Part shown: positions 8,716-19,487 of the stretch, one piece after another
How the letters are laid out: every line of letters starts with the position of its first letter
Position numbering within the stretch: position 1 is the stretch's first letter
Source: Massilia frigida
GTDB taxonomy: Bacteria; Pseudomonadota; Gammaproteobacteria; Burkholderiales; Burkholderiaceae_D
Direction: 5' to 3'
NCBI RefSeq assembly: GCF_011682175.1
Contig: NZ_WHJG01000039.1
Span: 1-64,000 of the forward strand
Length of the DNA: 64,000 nt
The notes under the pieces: model-generated
Database searches by the model: none
Told to the model about the DNA's origin: nothing
The model's input: only the letters and a program-made list of their open reading frames with translations
Made by a program: the position numbers and the translations under genes

Positions 8716-9219
8716 TTATCGGCGAGTGCAGGCCCGGAAGTCGGCGCTTTGTACCGGTGGGTTTGCAGTCGCGGATCCCGTCGGGCCGGACTGGACGGTG
8801 ATATTTGAGAAGGTGACGTTCGCCAAGACCAAGTTCTGTCCAGGTGGGCAGGTAAAGTTGCCAGGACCTGGAGCATTGAGAGTAAGACAGCCTGACACGT
8901 TGCCGTTTCTATCGCTGACGAAATTCCCGGATGTCGAGACTGCCGTGTTAACCGTGGTCTTATTTGCTGCGCTGGGGCAGTTTCCATTTTTAGTTTGACA
9001 AACGAAGGTCGCTGTTGCATTAGCGCTGGCGTTAACGGTGATAGTAGCATTATCGCCCAATCCTGCTATTTTAAAGCACGTCTGCACACTGGTTCCGACC
9101 AGCGTCGACGTCACTCGCCCGACAAAGTGGGGATTCGCCGCATAAACGGTGGTAGTTGCGCCTAAAAGCGCCCCGCACAATGCCATCGTTTTTGCAAGAT
9201 GATTGATTCTGAGTTTCAT
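8716..9219 (-). CDS. Secreted Cys-containing hypothetical protein
   Basis: A 167-residue exported protein of unknown function. I place the start at 9219 (MKLRINHL) rather than 12 codons upstream because a purine-rich AGGGG lies just before it and the signal peptide then has normal length (cleavage near VYA|AN, about residue 28). The mature part is rich in Thr, Asn, Val and Ala and carries six cysteines spread through it, ending FRACTRR, so disulfides are likely in the periplasm or outside. It may be a small beta-rich surface or secreted protein. Confidence 0.65.
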   Translation of the reverse strand: MKLRINHLAKTMALCGALLGATTTVYAANPHFVGRVTSTLVGTSVQTCFKIAGLGDNATITVNASANATATFVCQTKNGNCPSAANKTTVNTAVSTSGNFVSDRNGNVSGCLTLNAPGPGNFTCPPGQNLVLANVTFSNITVQSGPTGSATANPPVQSADFRACTRR

Positions 9220-9664
9220 GATGTTGCCCCTGAAAAAGTGCTGCTTCGAATACATCTTTACTACTGCTACGCTGCAAAGCGCCCAATCGATCGATCAGTT
9301 ACCGCGCCTGGCTGCATGTTCGAGAGTAGGCTGCTGATACCTTGAAAATTTGTTCGATATCAGGGCTCGCGTTAAAGAGGTAAATTTTTCGTCTCAATTC
9401 AGCTATCGCGAAGGAACCCGCACACTGTTTTCCCGGTAGAACGTGAACTGCAGCGGTTCGGAAGGGGGATCCTTCGGAAGTAGCTCAGCGGCTTCTTTCA
9501 CGAGCACATGCTTGTCGTGCGCTTCGACCTGCCGGCACAGGGCGATGCCGTAGCGCGGGCGCGCCGAGGCCGGCACAAGGCGAGGCGCCAAGGCGAGGCA
9601 CAACATGCATATCTTTTTATCTTGACATCAAAATTCAATCGGCATATATTTCACATTCCTGATT

Positions 9665-9678
9665 TGGAAGCGTTTCCA
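9665..9678. promoter_or_regulatory. LacI/GalR-family operator candidate
   Basis: TGGAAGCGTTTCCA is a near-perfect palindrome with the central CG and TGGAA/TTCCA arms typical of LacI/GalR-family operators (often written TGGAAACGNTTCCA). It lies about 330 bases before the GH16 glucanase start. No lacI-type gene is in the window, so the regulator would act in trans. Confidence 0.5.
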
Positions 9679-9936
9679 TAATCGGGGGAACGGTAAGTTT
9701 CCACTCTCCAATACATCCAAAAAAACTGCGTGCGCAGGCATGCGGCCTGGCCGCCAAGGAGACCGATGTCCGGCGTGAAACCGTTCACGCCACAGGCGCC
9801 CCGGCGCCTCGATTGTCCCGCCCGATGCAGCCCGGGCCGCGCACTGCGCAGAGGGCCAGCTGCATGTTCGACCTGAATCTTGCCCGACCGCGCATGCAGC
9901 TCGCGTAGCCTGGCACAGCGCGATGCCGACGCTGAC

Positions 9937-9959
9937 GGAAGCGCTACCAAATCGCTTCC
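9937..9959. promoter_or_regulatory. Inverted repeat near the glucanase start
   Basis: GGAAGCG at 9937-9943 and CGCTTCC at 9953-9959 form a 7-bp inverted repeat with 9-base spacing, 45 bases before the GTG start of the glucanase gene. The half-sites resemble those of the operator at 9665-9678, so the same regulator could bind both. Confidence 0.35.
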
Positions 9960-10003
9960 GGCGCGGTGCCGCATTTTATGAAGAGTAGTTACGAGGAGAC
10001 ATT

Positions 10004-11878
<1,875 letters not shown>

Positions 11879-11897
11879 TTGCGTACGAGGGAGACAG

Positions 11898-11926
11898 CAG
11901 GGCGGTCGCGGATTGCGACCGCCCTG
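11898..11926. terminator. Hairpin between convergent genes
   Basis: A perfect 12-bp stem, CAGGGCGGTCGC (11898-11909) and GCGACCGCCCTG (11915-11926), loop of 5 bases. It sits 20 bases after the glucanase stop and just beyond the end of the convergent pseudogene. No T tract, so termination in both directions is probable but not certain. Confidence 0.55.
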
Positions 11927-11932
11927 TGCCGT

Positions 11933-12877
11933 CTACCTGGCCTTGCCGGACGGCGCCGGCTGGGCTACCGCCAGCCATTGCGTCGTTGGCTGAATCGCTG
12001 GCGCTTTGCGTTCCGCACCGAAGGCCGCTTCGGCCTTGGCCGGTGTCATCCCCGCAATCAGGGGAAGCCACTTGCCATCTTCGGATACCAGCATGGGGAT
12101 GACTGGTTTGATCGATTTCACAGCCAGCATGATTCCATATAGCAAGTTAAAATCCTGCTCCGCGCGTTGAGGCGTCAGTGCGCATGCGCGCGCCGGCGGC
12201 ACGGACCGTGTGGCCCAGTAGGATTGCCATGCCTTTGATGGATCGCCGTCGCATTTTATCCGGATCACTTTTTCGAGGAAGGGCAAGCCGCCATCCGCAC
12301 TGTCCCGCAATGTGCCGGGCACGAGGTAGAAGGTCGTGTTCATGACGGCTGCTGCCTTCTGCAAGCCTTTTTCAAACTGGTTGCGGGCTGGGCAATCGAG
12401 AGCGGAGAACATGAGAATCTTGCGTCCTCCGCCATTGCCATAAGTAATCTTGATCAGCTTGTCGTAGTCGATATTGGCCATGACTTCGGCGCGTAACTCG
12501 TCGAGCTGGCTGGGCGTCATCAGGCGCGGTTTGCCCGGTTGTAGCCCGACTGTGTGATAGCCTGGTTTGCTTTTGCCGGTGATGGTTCCCGCCTCGTTGG
12601 TGACGGTGAGCACTGTCCCGTCGGCAGCCTAGATGCCGTACATGCCCTTCACCAGCGCCGGTAATACGGTGATACCCGGGGCATTGAGGTCCGGCGCTGT
12701 CATCCCCGCCCGGCGGAGGTTTGCCTGGAGGTTGGCTTTGGCGCTGTTGCCATCGGCGAATGCGCTGGTCGATGCCATTACCGCAGCCAGTCCCAGCAAA
12801 GCGGCAATGGATGGGCGGGTGGTGCCACCGGGCACCTTGAACGAGGCAATTGCCGCGCGATGCATATGTGATTTCAC
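11933..12877 (-). pseudogene. DsbC-like protein gene broken by a nonsense codon
   Basis: A 945-base frame encoding a paralogue of the DsbC-like protein at 12982-13908, but interrupted by one in-frame TAG at 12629-12631 where the sister gene has TAC (MYGI-stop-AADG here, MYGIYTADG there). The remainder is open to 11933. Start GTG 12875-12877 follows AGAGG. The active-site CXXC is also lost: CPARN here against CPACN in the sister. A nonsense codon plus a lost catalytic cysteine points to decay after duplication. The downstream 226-codon part could be re-initiated but would lack a signal peptide. Confidence 0.85.
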
Positions 12878-12981
12878 TTGATTGCCTCTTTTAATTGAAC
12901 GTACAAAATAGCGATACGGGAAAATCATTGCGCAACCGCGCCAGGGGCGGGCGGCCGCAGGTAGCGAACGGCTTGCCCCGC

Positions 12982-13908
12982 TTACCTGGCTTTGCCGCCC
13001 GGCGCTGGCTGGGCCGGCTTGCTAGCCTGGGCTGCGGCCAGCCATTGCGTCGTCGGTTGAAGTGCGGATGTCTTGCGCTCCGGACCGAACGCCGCAGCCG
13101 CTTTGGCCGGTGTCAGCCCCGCAAACAGGGGAAGCCCCGTCCCATCCTCGGATACCAGCATGGGAATAGCCGGTTTGATGGCTTTCACAGCTTGCATAAT
13201 GCGGAACAGCAAGTAAAAGTCATATTCAGCACTCGCTGCGGTGATCGCGCATGCGCGCGCTGGCGGGACGGACCGGTTCGCCCAGTAGGTCTGCCATGCC
13301 TGGCCGGGATTGTCGTCGCATCGTATCCGGGCAACCTTGTCCAGGAAAGGCAAGCCGCCCGCCGAACTGTCCCGCAATGAGCCAGTCGCCAGGTAGAAGG
13401 TCGTGTTCATGAGCGGTGCCGCCTTGCGCAGATCCTTTTCCAGCTGATTGCAGGCTGGGCAATCGACAGCCGTAAACATCAGGATCTTGCGGCCTCCGCC
13501 ATTTCCATACGAGACCTTGATCAGCTTGTCGTACGCGAGATTGGCCATGATCTCGTTACGCAACTCGGCCAGCTGCTCAGGGGTCATCGGGCGCGGTTTT
13601 CCGGGTTGCAGCCCGACGGTACTGAGGCCGGTTCCTTTGCCGGTGATGGTTCCCGCCTCATTCGTGAGGCTGACGATTCTCCCGTCGGCGGTGTAGATCC
13701 CATACATGCCCTTCACCATGGCCGGCACGGTGACCACGCCCGGCGCGTCCAGGTCCGGCAAGGTCACCCCGGCGCGGCGGATATTCGCCTGCAAATTTGC
13801 CTTGGCGCTGCTGCTGTCGGCAAGTGCGCTGCCCGTTCCCATGACACAGGCCAGGCCCAGCAATGTGGCAATGACGGGGAAGCCCGCACGATGTGCGTTG
13901 ATTTTCAA
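12982..13908 (-). CDS. DsbC-like periplasmic thiol:disulfide protein
   Basis: A 308-residue exported thioredoxin-fold protein with DsbC/DsbG architecture: signal peptide to about residue 30 (GTGSALA), an N-terminal region with VKGMYGIYTADGRI as in DsbC dimerisation domains, and a thioredoxin-like domain with redox motif C150-P-A-C153 (MFTAVDCPACNQLEK). I place the start at TTG 13906-13908 because GAAGG lies 7 bases upstream and no ATG precedes the signal peptide; its broken sister uses GTG at the same place. It probably isomerises or reduces disulfides in the periplasm. The C-terminal tail (about 270-308) is Ala/Pro/Gln-rich. Confidence 0.8.
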   Translation of the reverse strand: MKINAHRAGFPVIATLLGLACVMGTGSALADSSSAKANLQANIRRAGVTLPDLDAPGVVTVPAMVKGMYGIYTADGRIVSLTNEAGTITGKGTGLSTVGLQPGKPRPMTPEQLAELRNEIMANLAYDKLIKVSYGNGGGRKILMFTAVDCPACNQLEKDLRKAAPLMNTTFYLATGSLRDSSAGGLPFLDKVARIRCDDNPGQAWQTYWANRSVPPARACAITAASAEYDFYLLFRIMQAVKAIKPAIPMLVSEDGTGLPLFAGLTPAKAAAAFGPERKTSALQPTTQWLAAAQASKPAQPAPGGKAR

Positions 13909-14032
13909 TGGGAAGCCTTCATAAAAATAGACATGCGAGGTGGCGTGCCGAAATAACGCCGTGCTCAAGCAGGGCGCTGCCGGCAGGCCCGGTGCGGCGG
14001 CGGGAATCGCCCGGACCGGACGATCCGTTGCT

Positions 14033-14572
14033 TCACTCGGCGGCGTCGAGCCAGAAAATGGCGTAGGCCTTGGCCGGCGTTTTCTCGGTCGGCTTTTCAA
14101 TCTGGACCTGGGCGCAGTCTTCCGCGACCAGGCTGCGCCAGTTGGGAATGCCGGCGTTGGCAAACACCGTGGTGGCCTTCGATGCGAGACTGATATCGAG
14201 CGCCAGGCGGGCATTGCGCGCCCCCGTTTTGGCGTAATTCACGCCGCGCAATTCAAAACCGAAGCTGGTCAGCCACGGCTCCCACAGGCCCGATTCCACG
14301 CCCTGCACGATGCGGCCGAACATATCCTTGAGCGGCAAGCCTTTCTTGATCACGCCGCGCAGCGGTTCGAGCGACGGCGCCGTGCGCGCATCGGTCGACA
14401 GCTTGCCCGCGCCGCGTTCCCCGATCGCCTTGATTTCCTTGGAAAAGGCCGCATCGCGTTCGGTGTAATCGCGCATCCGGGTGAAAAATTCGGTACTGAT
14501 GAACGGATTTTCAGGCCGGCCGACTGCTTCCTCGGGTACGCGTTTTACCGAAGGCTGTTTTTTCGTGGTCAT
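14033..14572 (-). CDS. Hypothetical protein
   Basis: I do not recognise this 179-residue protein. It has a charged N-terminus (MTTKKQPSVKRVPEE), no signal peptide or membrane span, and mixed alpha/beta composition ending in AIFWLDAAE. The upstream ribosome-binding site is weak. It lies 52 bases after the gene at 14625-15335 on the same strand, so the two may form an operon. Together they could be a cytoplasmic pair of unknown role. Confidence 0.6.
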   Translation of the reverse strand: MTTKKQPSVKRVPEEAVGRPENPFISTEFFTRMRDYTERDAAFSKEIKAIGERGAGKLSTDARTAPSLEPLRGVIKKGLPLKDMFGRIVQGVESGLWEPWLTSFGFELRGVNYAKTGARNARLALDISLASKATTVFANAGIPNWRSLVAEDCAQVQIEKPTEKTPAKAYAIFWLDAAE

Positions 14573-14624
14573 AGATTCAGTGCTTAATGGTCGTAGGTGA
14601 TAGAGCCGTAGTTTAACCTATCGC

Positions 14625-15335
14625 TCACTTGCCAAGCAGCGCAAGCGATGCATTCCATTGCCCCAGCCACGGATGCAGGAAATCGTGGCCCTGGAATGCC
14701 CGTTTCAGCTGCGATACCGGCACCCGGTACAGATCGTTCATTCCCAGCGCCAGGGTCACCGGATTCCACATCGCGTGCTTTTTCGATTTCCTGGCGCTGC
14801 CTTTGATGCGCGCGCCTTCATCGCCGAAGATGCCGCCGGCCTCATCGAGCGCCTTGCCGATATCGATCCGCAGCATGCCCGCAAACGCGGCGATCGCTTC
14901 ATCCTTGCTGATGCCAACACGCGCTTCCTGGGCCGTTTCAAGCACCAACGGCTTCGGTTCCGCATCGCGTTTCAGTTTGGCGGCCAGCTTTTCCAGCTCC
15001 TTCTTGAGAAAGCGCAGTTCGTGCAGCTCGCGCCGGAAACCCGGCGCCGGCAGCTGCACCACGATCTTGTACGCGTCCTTGGTAATCGTGATCAGCACAT
15101 CGTCGCTGCCGGCCACCAGGCGCGCGGTATCGCCTTCAAAGAAGATCGGCGCCGCATAACCGCCATTGGCGTCGCCAAACAGGTCGGGATACGTGGCGTC
15201 GTAATCGAGCCACACATAAGGCGTGAGCGCATGTTCTATCAGGCGCGCCAGGGTCCAGGGCGAACCGGTTTGCTGTTCCATCCACCCGCAGGCTTGTTCT
15301 GTTGTCGCCCGAAACGGCAGTTCGATGATCGTCAT
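14625..15335 (-). CDS. Hypothetical protein with central charged coiled-coil segment
   Basis: A 236-residue protein that I do not recognise. I chose ATG 15335 (MTIIELPFRA), with a purine-rich AGTGGA upstream; longer upstream starts lack support. Around residues 101-125 a Lys/Glu/Leu-rich stretch (LHELRFLKKELEKLAAKLK) suggests a short coiled coil. The C-terminal half is basic then hydrophobic. No export signal. First gene of a probable two-gene unit with the gene at 14033-14572. Confidence 0.6.
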   Translation of the reverse strand: MTIIELPFRATTEQACGWMEQQTGSPWTLARLIEHALTPYVWLDYDATYPDLFGDANGGYAAPIFFEGDTARLVAGSDDVLITITKDAYKIVVQLPAPGFRRELHELRFLKKELEKLAAKLKRDAEPKPLVLETAQEARVGISKDEAIAAFAGMLRIDIGKALDEAGGIFGDEGARIKGSARKSKKHAMWNPVTLALGMNDLYRVPVSQLKRAFQGHDFLHPWLGQWNASLALLGK

Positions 15336-15444
15336 TGTTTGTCCACTTACAGGAGTTCGGCGGCCGCGATGCGCGGCCAATACCGCCATCATAGGCGATC
15401 GCGGGGCAGGACAAGCGTTTTGAGCGGGCCGGCCGCGTGAGATA

Positions 15445-16800
15445 ATGGCCGGCATGACGCTCACAATCTCCAGGATTCTCCACGCCGGCTATGTATTCGA
15501 ATGCGCGGGCACGCTGATCGCTTGCGATCCGGTCTTCGAAAATCCCTTCAGCCGCAACTGCCACGCCTTTCCCGACGTCCGTTTCGAGCATGCGCAGGTC
15601 CGCGACCTGCGCTTCGACGCCGTCTTCATTTCGCATTTCCATGACGACCACTGCTCGTTCGACAGCCTGGATTTGCTGGACCGCGCCACGCCCATCTATA
15701 TCTACTGCATGTTCGACGAATTGTTCGCCATGGTGCGCGCGCTGGGCTTTACCCATGTTCACCCGCTGCGCATCGACGTGCCGGTGCCGATCGGCGCTTT
15801 CTCAGTGACCCCGCGCGAAGCCATGGATGCGGACGTCGACTCGATGTTCCATATCCAGGCTGCGGGCCTGAATGTGCTCAACGTCGTCGATTCGTGGATC
15901 GATCCGGCGACCCTGCCGGCATTGGCGCATTTTGCGCCGTGGGACATGGTGCTGTGGCCATTCCAGACCATGCGCGAAATCGAAGTCCTGTCGCCATCGC
16001 GCGCCGTGGCCGCGCCGGTGCACCTGCCGCAAGAGTGGTTCGAACAGCTGGCCGCACTCAAGCCGCGCTATGTGGTGCCCAGTTCCTGCCAGTTCGTGCA
16101 GGAGCCATGGTCCTGGTATAACCACGCGTTTTTCCCGGTCACGTACCGCCAGTTCGGCGAAGAGATGGGCGCGGCCCTGCCGGACGCGCGCATCGTCAGG
16201 ATGAATCCATCGGTGTCGTTCGTGCTGGGCCAGCATGCGCTCAGCGCCGCGCCGCCCTTGAGCTGGGTGGTCCCGGTGGGCGAGCAGGATGTCGATTACC
16301 AGTATCAGGGGCACGCGCAGGCGCCGCGCACGGCCGATATCGCGCGCCATTTTCCGCCCTTGACGGCGGCGCAGCACGAGCGCGTGATGCGCTACTGCGA
16401 AGCGGGCCTGCTGGACAAATACCGCGACATGGAACTGCCGGAAGAGAGTTTTTTCGCAACGCCGCGCGTGTGGCGTTTATCGGTATTCGACCATGAAGGG
16501 CAGGGCAGGCATTTTCATTACCGGATCGAAGGCGACCATATCGCGCCGCTGGCCGGCGTGCCGGATGCCCTGTCGTGGACGACCGAGGTGCCGCTCGCGC
16601 GGCTGTATGCGGCGCTGGAACTGGGCGAGGCCCTGACGTCGATGTATTTGCGGATGAATGACGCGGTATTCGACGCGCAGACCGAAGCCGACCTGCTCGA
16701 CGCCGAACTGGTGGACGATCCCTTGATCCGCTGCCTGTTCAACGATGTATTTGGCGCCTATCAGGCGGCGCAGCTACGCCGCATCCAGGAGCGCGGCTAG
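15445..16800 (+). CDS. Metallo-beta-lactamase-fold hydrolase
   Basis: A 451-residue protein whose first 250 residues have the metallo-beta-lactamase fold: LHAGYVFECAGTLIACDPVF and the metal motif HFHDDH (about residues 66-71), followed by APVHLP and VVPSSCQFVQ where later ligands would fall. It resembles the UlaG/N-acylphosphatidylethanolamine-type branch. The C-terminal 200 residues are an extension without an obvious match. Starts at 15445 and 15454 are both possible; neither has a clear ribosome-binding site. It runs convergently into the FHA gene with only two bases between stops. Substrate unknown. Confidence 0.8.
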   Translation: MAGMTLTISRILHAGYVFECAGTLIACDPVFENPFSRNCHAFPDVRFEHAQVRDLRFDAVFISHFHDDHCSFDSLDLLDRATPIYIYCMFDELFAMVRALGFTHVHPLRIDVPVPIGAFSVTPREAMDADVDSMFHIQAAGLNVLNVVDSWIDPATLPALAHFAPWDMVLWPFQTMREIEVLSPSRAVAAPVHLPQEWFEQLAALKPRYVVPSSCQFVQEPWSWYNHAFFPVTYRQFGEEMGAALPDARIVRMNPSVSFVLGQHALSAAPPLSWVVPVGEQDVDYQYQGHAQAPRTADIARHFPPLTAAQHERVMRYCEAGLLDKYRDMELPEESFFATPRVWRLSVFDHEGQGRHFHYRIEGDHIAPLAGVPDALSWTTEVPLARLYAALELGEALTSMYLRMNDAVFDAQTEADLLDAELVDDPLIRCLFNDVFGAYQAAQLRRIQERG

Positions 16801-16802
16801 CG

Positions 16803-18320
16803 TCAAGCGGTCTGCATTTCCGCCGCGCCGTGCGTCGATTTCAACGCCGAGCGCACGATCCAGCATTCCGGATACGGCTCGCTGGCAAAGCGCGTATGGC
16901 GGGGAAACTGGGCCAGCCGGTCCAGCGCGGCGCCGGGACTGAGCGCGGTTTCCTTGCCGGTCGCCGGGTCCAGGTGCCAGAAACCGCCATTCTGGTGATA
17001 TATAACCGGCATCACCGACGCCCGCGGCGCCGCACCGAACGGCGCCAGCGGAAAACCTGGATGCCGCCCCGGCTCCAGGAAATAGAAGCACTCCGCATGC
17101 GCACCCTGGTCGATGCGGTGCACGATCACACCGTGCGGCATGATCGCCGTCACATTCAGCTCCACGATCCCCTTGATGCTGGCCGACAGCTCGATGCGCA
17201 TGCCCAGCCGCAGCGGTACCGGCTTGTTCTTGCCCGGCCACACGCCGTCGAGCAAGATGCCGTAGCGCGACACATCTTCGATTTCAAAGCCGTTCAAGCC
17301 CCGGCGAATCACCGCGTGGCGCCCCGACAGACGGCGCGTGAGGCCGTCACGGTCCTGGCCATCGTCGCCAAAGTGGGTCAGCAGCACGTCCGCCTCGGGG
17401 TCGTACAGTTCAAACCGGCCCAGCACGCACTCCGCCATGGCGAACAGGCGCACCTGGCGCTGCGATCCGGCTTCGGGCGCGGCGTTGACCAGGCAGGCGC
17501 AGGCGGTCGGGTGCGGATGCGGATCGGAATCCTCGGGCACGTCGATTTCGATCAGGTCTTCGTCCCAGGCGATGGTCGAAAAGCCCAGGTCGACCTTGCC
17601 GGGCTTGGCGTCGAGATTCAGGTTGGCGATTGAGGCGTTGCGTGCGTGCACGTCGATATCGAGGCGTCCGCCGCCAGCCTGGGCGTTGACCCGGGCGATG
17701 GAGGCGTCATCGGCCATCACGCGTACGTTTTTGTGGGTCGACAGGAAGGTTTGGTGGATTTCGGTGAGGGTTGCATCGGGGCGCGGTACGAGGATGACCA
17801 GCGTGCACACCCACTTATGGCGGATGCGGTTGTCCTGCAGGTTGAACAGCTCGACCTCGATGCGGTACTGCCCGTGTTCCTTGTCGCGCGACGAAAATTC
17901 GATGAACAGGGGCCGCCAGTCGCCGCGCAAGGTGCGCACGAAGGAGTGGCGCGCGTTGCCCTGCGGGATCAGCGCCGACTGCAATTGCATGGTCACCAGC
18001 GGCGCGCTATCGGGCGGCATGCCGCGCAGCTCGACCTTGATGGACTGGCGTCCGCCCGCCGCGCGCGGATCGAAACCGGAGATGTGCAGGTGCGGACGCA
18101 GCTGCGTCACGGTCGCTTCCTCAGGGTAGGTGAACGGCGCCGCCCCGGGCTTGGCCGTCGGACGCGAGCTGCGCAGGGCGCTGATCAGTTCATAGCTGGA
18201 ATTCGCGGGCCCCGCCGGGGCCGGTATGGCCGACTGGGCATGGCCGTTCGAACAGGCGTTTTCCCCTGGCATGACCCAGAAGGTGCAATGCGGATGCAGG
18301 GGATTGTTGCATTTTTTCAT
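16803..18320 (-). CDS. FHA-domain protein with N-terminal zinc-ribbon-like motif
   Basis: A 505-residue cytoplasmic protein. The first 30 residues hold C-x8-C-x10-C plus His (CNNPLHPHC, ACSNGH), resembling a small metal-binding ribbon. The middle is beta-rich. A forkhead-associated domain lies at about 295-400, with GRFELYD, SGRHAVI and SRYGILLDG, the elements that read phosphothreonine. The C-terminal 90 residues are unassigned. It follows a PP2C phosphatase on the same strand, and a Ser/Thr kinase operon lies 5 kb upstream, so it is a plausible phospho-reader of that pathway (inference from context). Confidence 0.85.
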   Translation of the reverse strand: MKKCNNPLHPHCTFWVMPGENACSNGHAQSAIPAPAGPANSSYELISALRSSRPTAKPGAAPFTYPEEATVTQLRPHLHISGFDPRAAGGRQSIKVELRGMPPDSAPLVTMQLQSALIPQGNARHSFVRTLRGDWRPLFIEFSSRDKEHGQYRIEVELFNLQDNRIRHKWVCTLVILVPRPDATLTEIHQTFLSTHKNVRVMADDASIARVNAQAGGGRLDIDVHARNASIANLNLDAKPGKVDLGFSTIAWDEDLIEIDVPEDSDPHPHPTACACLVNAAPEAGSQRQVRLFAMAECVLGRFELYDPEADVLLTHFGDDGQDRDGLTRRLSGRHAVIRRGLNGFEIEDVSRYGILLDGVWPGKNKPVPLRLGMRIELSASIKGIVELNVTAIMPHGVIVHRIDQGAHAECFYFLEPGRHPGFPLAPFGAAPRASVMPVIYHQNGGFWHLDPATGKETALSPGAALDRLAQFPRHTRFASEPYPECWIVRSALKSTHGAAEMQTA

Positions 18321-18437
18321 AGCAATACTCGCCGTTCATGAGTGTTAAAGCTTACGCGCTTTTAACGATGCGTGGCACGCCAAACGCCCATGCCATACAA
18401 CAATATTTGTGTTTTGAAACAGAGTGTTGTCCGGGCA

Positions 18438-19421
18438 TCAAGGCTCGCCTCGGTAAAGTTGTTGGGTCGATATCGGCGCCGCCGTCTCGTCGTTGTACAA
18501 GGGCCGCAGCACGATGGCCGTCAGGTTATCGATGTGCAACTCGGGTGGTGGATTGCTGCTCATTTCCGCAAACAGGGCCGCGCTCATGCCATGTGCGCTG
18601 TGGTGCCCGTTGAACAGCCGCGGCCAGCGGGCCAGCCACGCGCGCGGGTCGGCGCACGCCCAGAAACCGTCGCTGGCCAGCAAGTACACCGCGCGCGGAT
18701 CGAGTTCCAGTGCGCGCCGGTCCGGCAAGTGGTACAGATACGAGGGCAGGTTGCGCGGCGACAGTTCATACAAGTCATCGGCCAGCTCGGCCGGATTGGC
18801 GAATGCATTGCCTAAAATGAAAGCTTGCGAAATCTGGGAGCGGTGTTCGCCATGAACCTGCTGCCACCATTCGTGCTCGCCCAGCAAGCCGGCCATCGCA
18901 AACGCGGTCGCGGGAACATGGTCGACCGTCATCGGCGTGACCTGCGCATCGATCATTTCATACAGGCGCGAATCGCCCACGTGGTACAGCAGCGCCGGCT
19001 TGCCGGGGCGTAGTTCCAGCATGGTGAGGGTGGTGCCGGGCCGCTTGCCGGTGGTCGGATCGCAGCCGAAATGGTGCTGCAATTGCCCGTGCAGCAAGTC
19101 GAGCCGGGCCGACAGCTCGCCCAGCGTACGGCACGCGGGAATCTCCAGCAAGCCGGCCACGACCGCCTCGGCCGCCTCGCGTCCGCGCCCATGGCCGCCC
19201 ATGCCGTCGAGCACTGCCACGCGCATGTGGCCGGCGGGCCAGTGGGCCACCTGCTGGCGCTGCCCGGCTTGCTCGCGCAGGAACACGGCGCTGCCGGTGC
19301 TGTCGATCACCAGGTAATTATCCTGGTTCTCCAGGTGCGGCGGCGCGTTGGCGCCGGCACTGGAGTGCACCGACACGTCGAGATAGGGGCCAAAATCCAG
19401 GCTGGGGGCGGCTGTTGTCAT
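18438..19421 (-). CDS. PP2C-family Ser/Thr protein phosphatase
   Basis: A 327-residue PP2C (PPM) phosphatase that would remove phosphate from Ser/Thr using two metal ions. Motifs in order: ENQDNYLVID (about 31-40), VLDGMGGHGRG (about 70-80, metal-binding Asp), GTTLTML, HVGDSRLY, TVDH, LLASDGFW and IDNLTAIVL near the end. I use ATG 19421; a TTG at 19445 is possible, but its Shine-Dalgarno-like sequence is too close. The neighbouring FHA protein and the kinase at 25644-26648 make it the likely antagonist of that kinase. Confidence 0.92.
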   Translation of the reverse strand: MTTAAPSLDFGPYLDVSVHSSAGANAPPHLENQDNYLVIDSTGSAVFLREQAGQRQQVAHWPAGHMRVAVLDGMGGHGRGREAAEAVVAGLLEIPACRTLGELSARLDLLHGQLQHHFGCDPTTGKRPGTTLTMLELRPGKPALLYHVGDSRLYEMIDAQVTPMTVDHVPATAFAMAGLLGEHEWWQQVHGEHRSQISQAFILGNAFANPAELADDLYELSPRNLPSYLYHLPDRRALELDPRAVYLLASDGFWACADPRAWLARWPRLFNGHHSAHGMSAALFAEMSSNPPPELHIDNLTAIVLRPLYNDETAAPISTQQLYRGEP

Positions 19422-19487
19422 CGGGCTGGGCGCAGTGTTTGGCAATCCTGACAGCTTATCGGTAAACTTGCCGCACCAAAACGACGA

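Larger units (their letters stand above)
9220..10003. other. Long regulatory region upstream of the glucanase gene
   Basis: About 780 bases between the divergent secreted-protein and glucanase genes. It contains two operator-like elements, annotated separately. A 67-codon open frame on the minus strand (9403-9606) has no recognisable domain or ribosome-binding site, and I do not support it as a gene. The AT-rich part at 9600-9660 and the block before 10004 are the likeliest promoter areas. Confidence 0.45.

Noticed and set aside
9403-9606. A 67-codon minus-strand frame in the region upstream of the glucanase
   Set aside because: No ribosome-binding site, domain or export signal; treated as noncoding.
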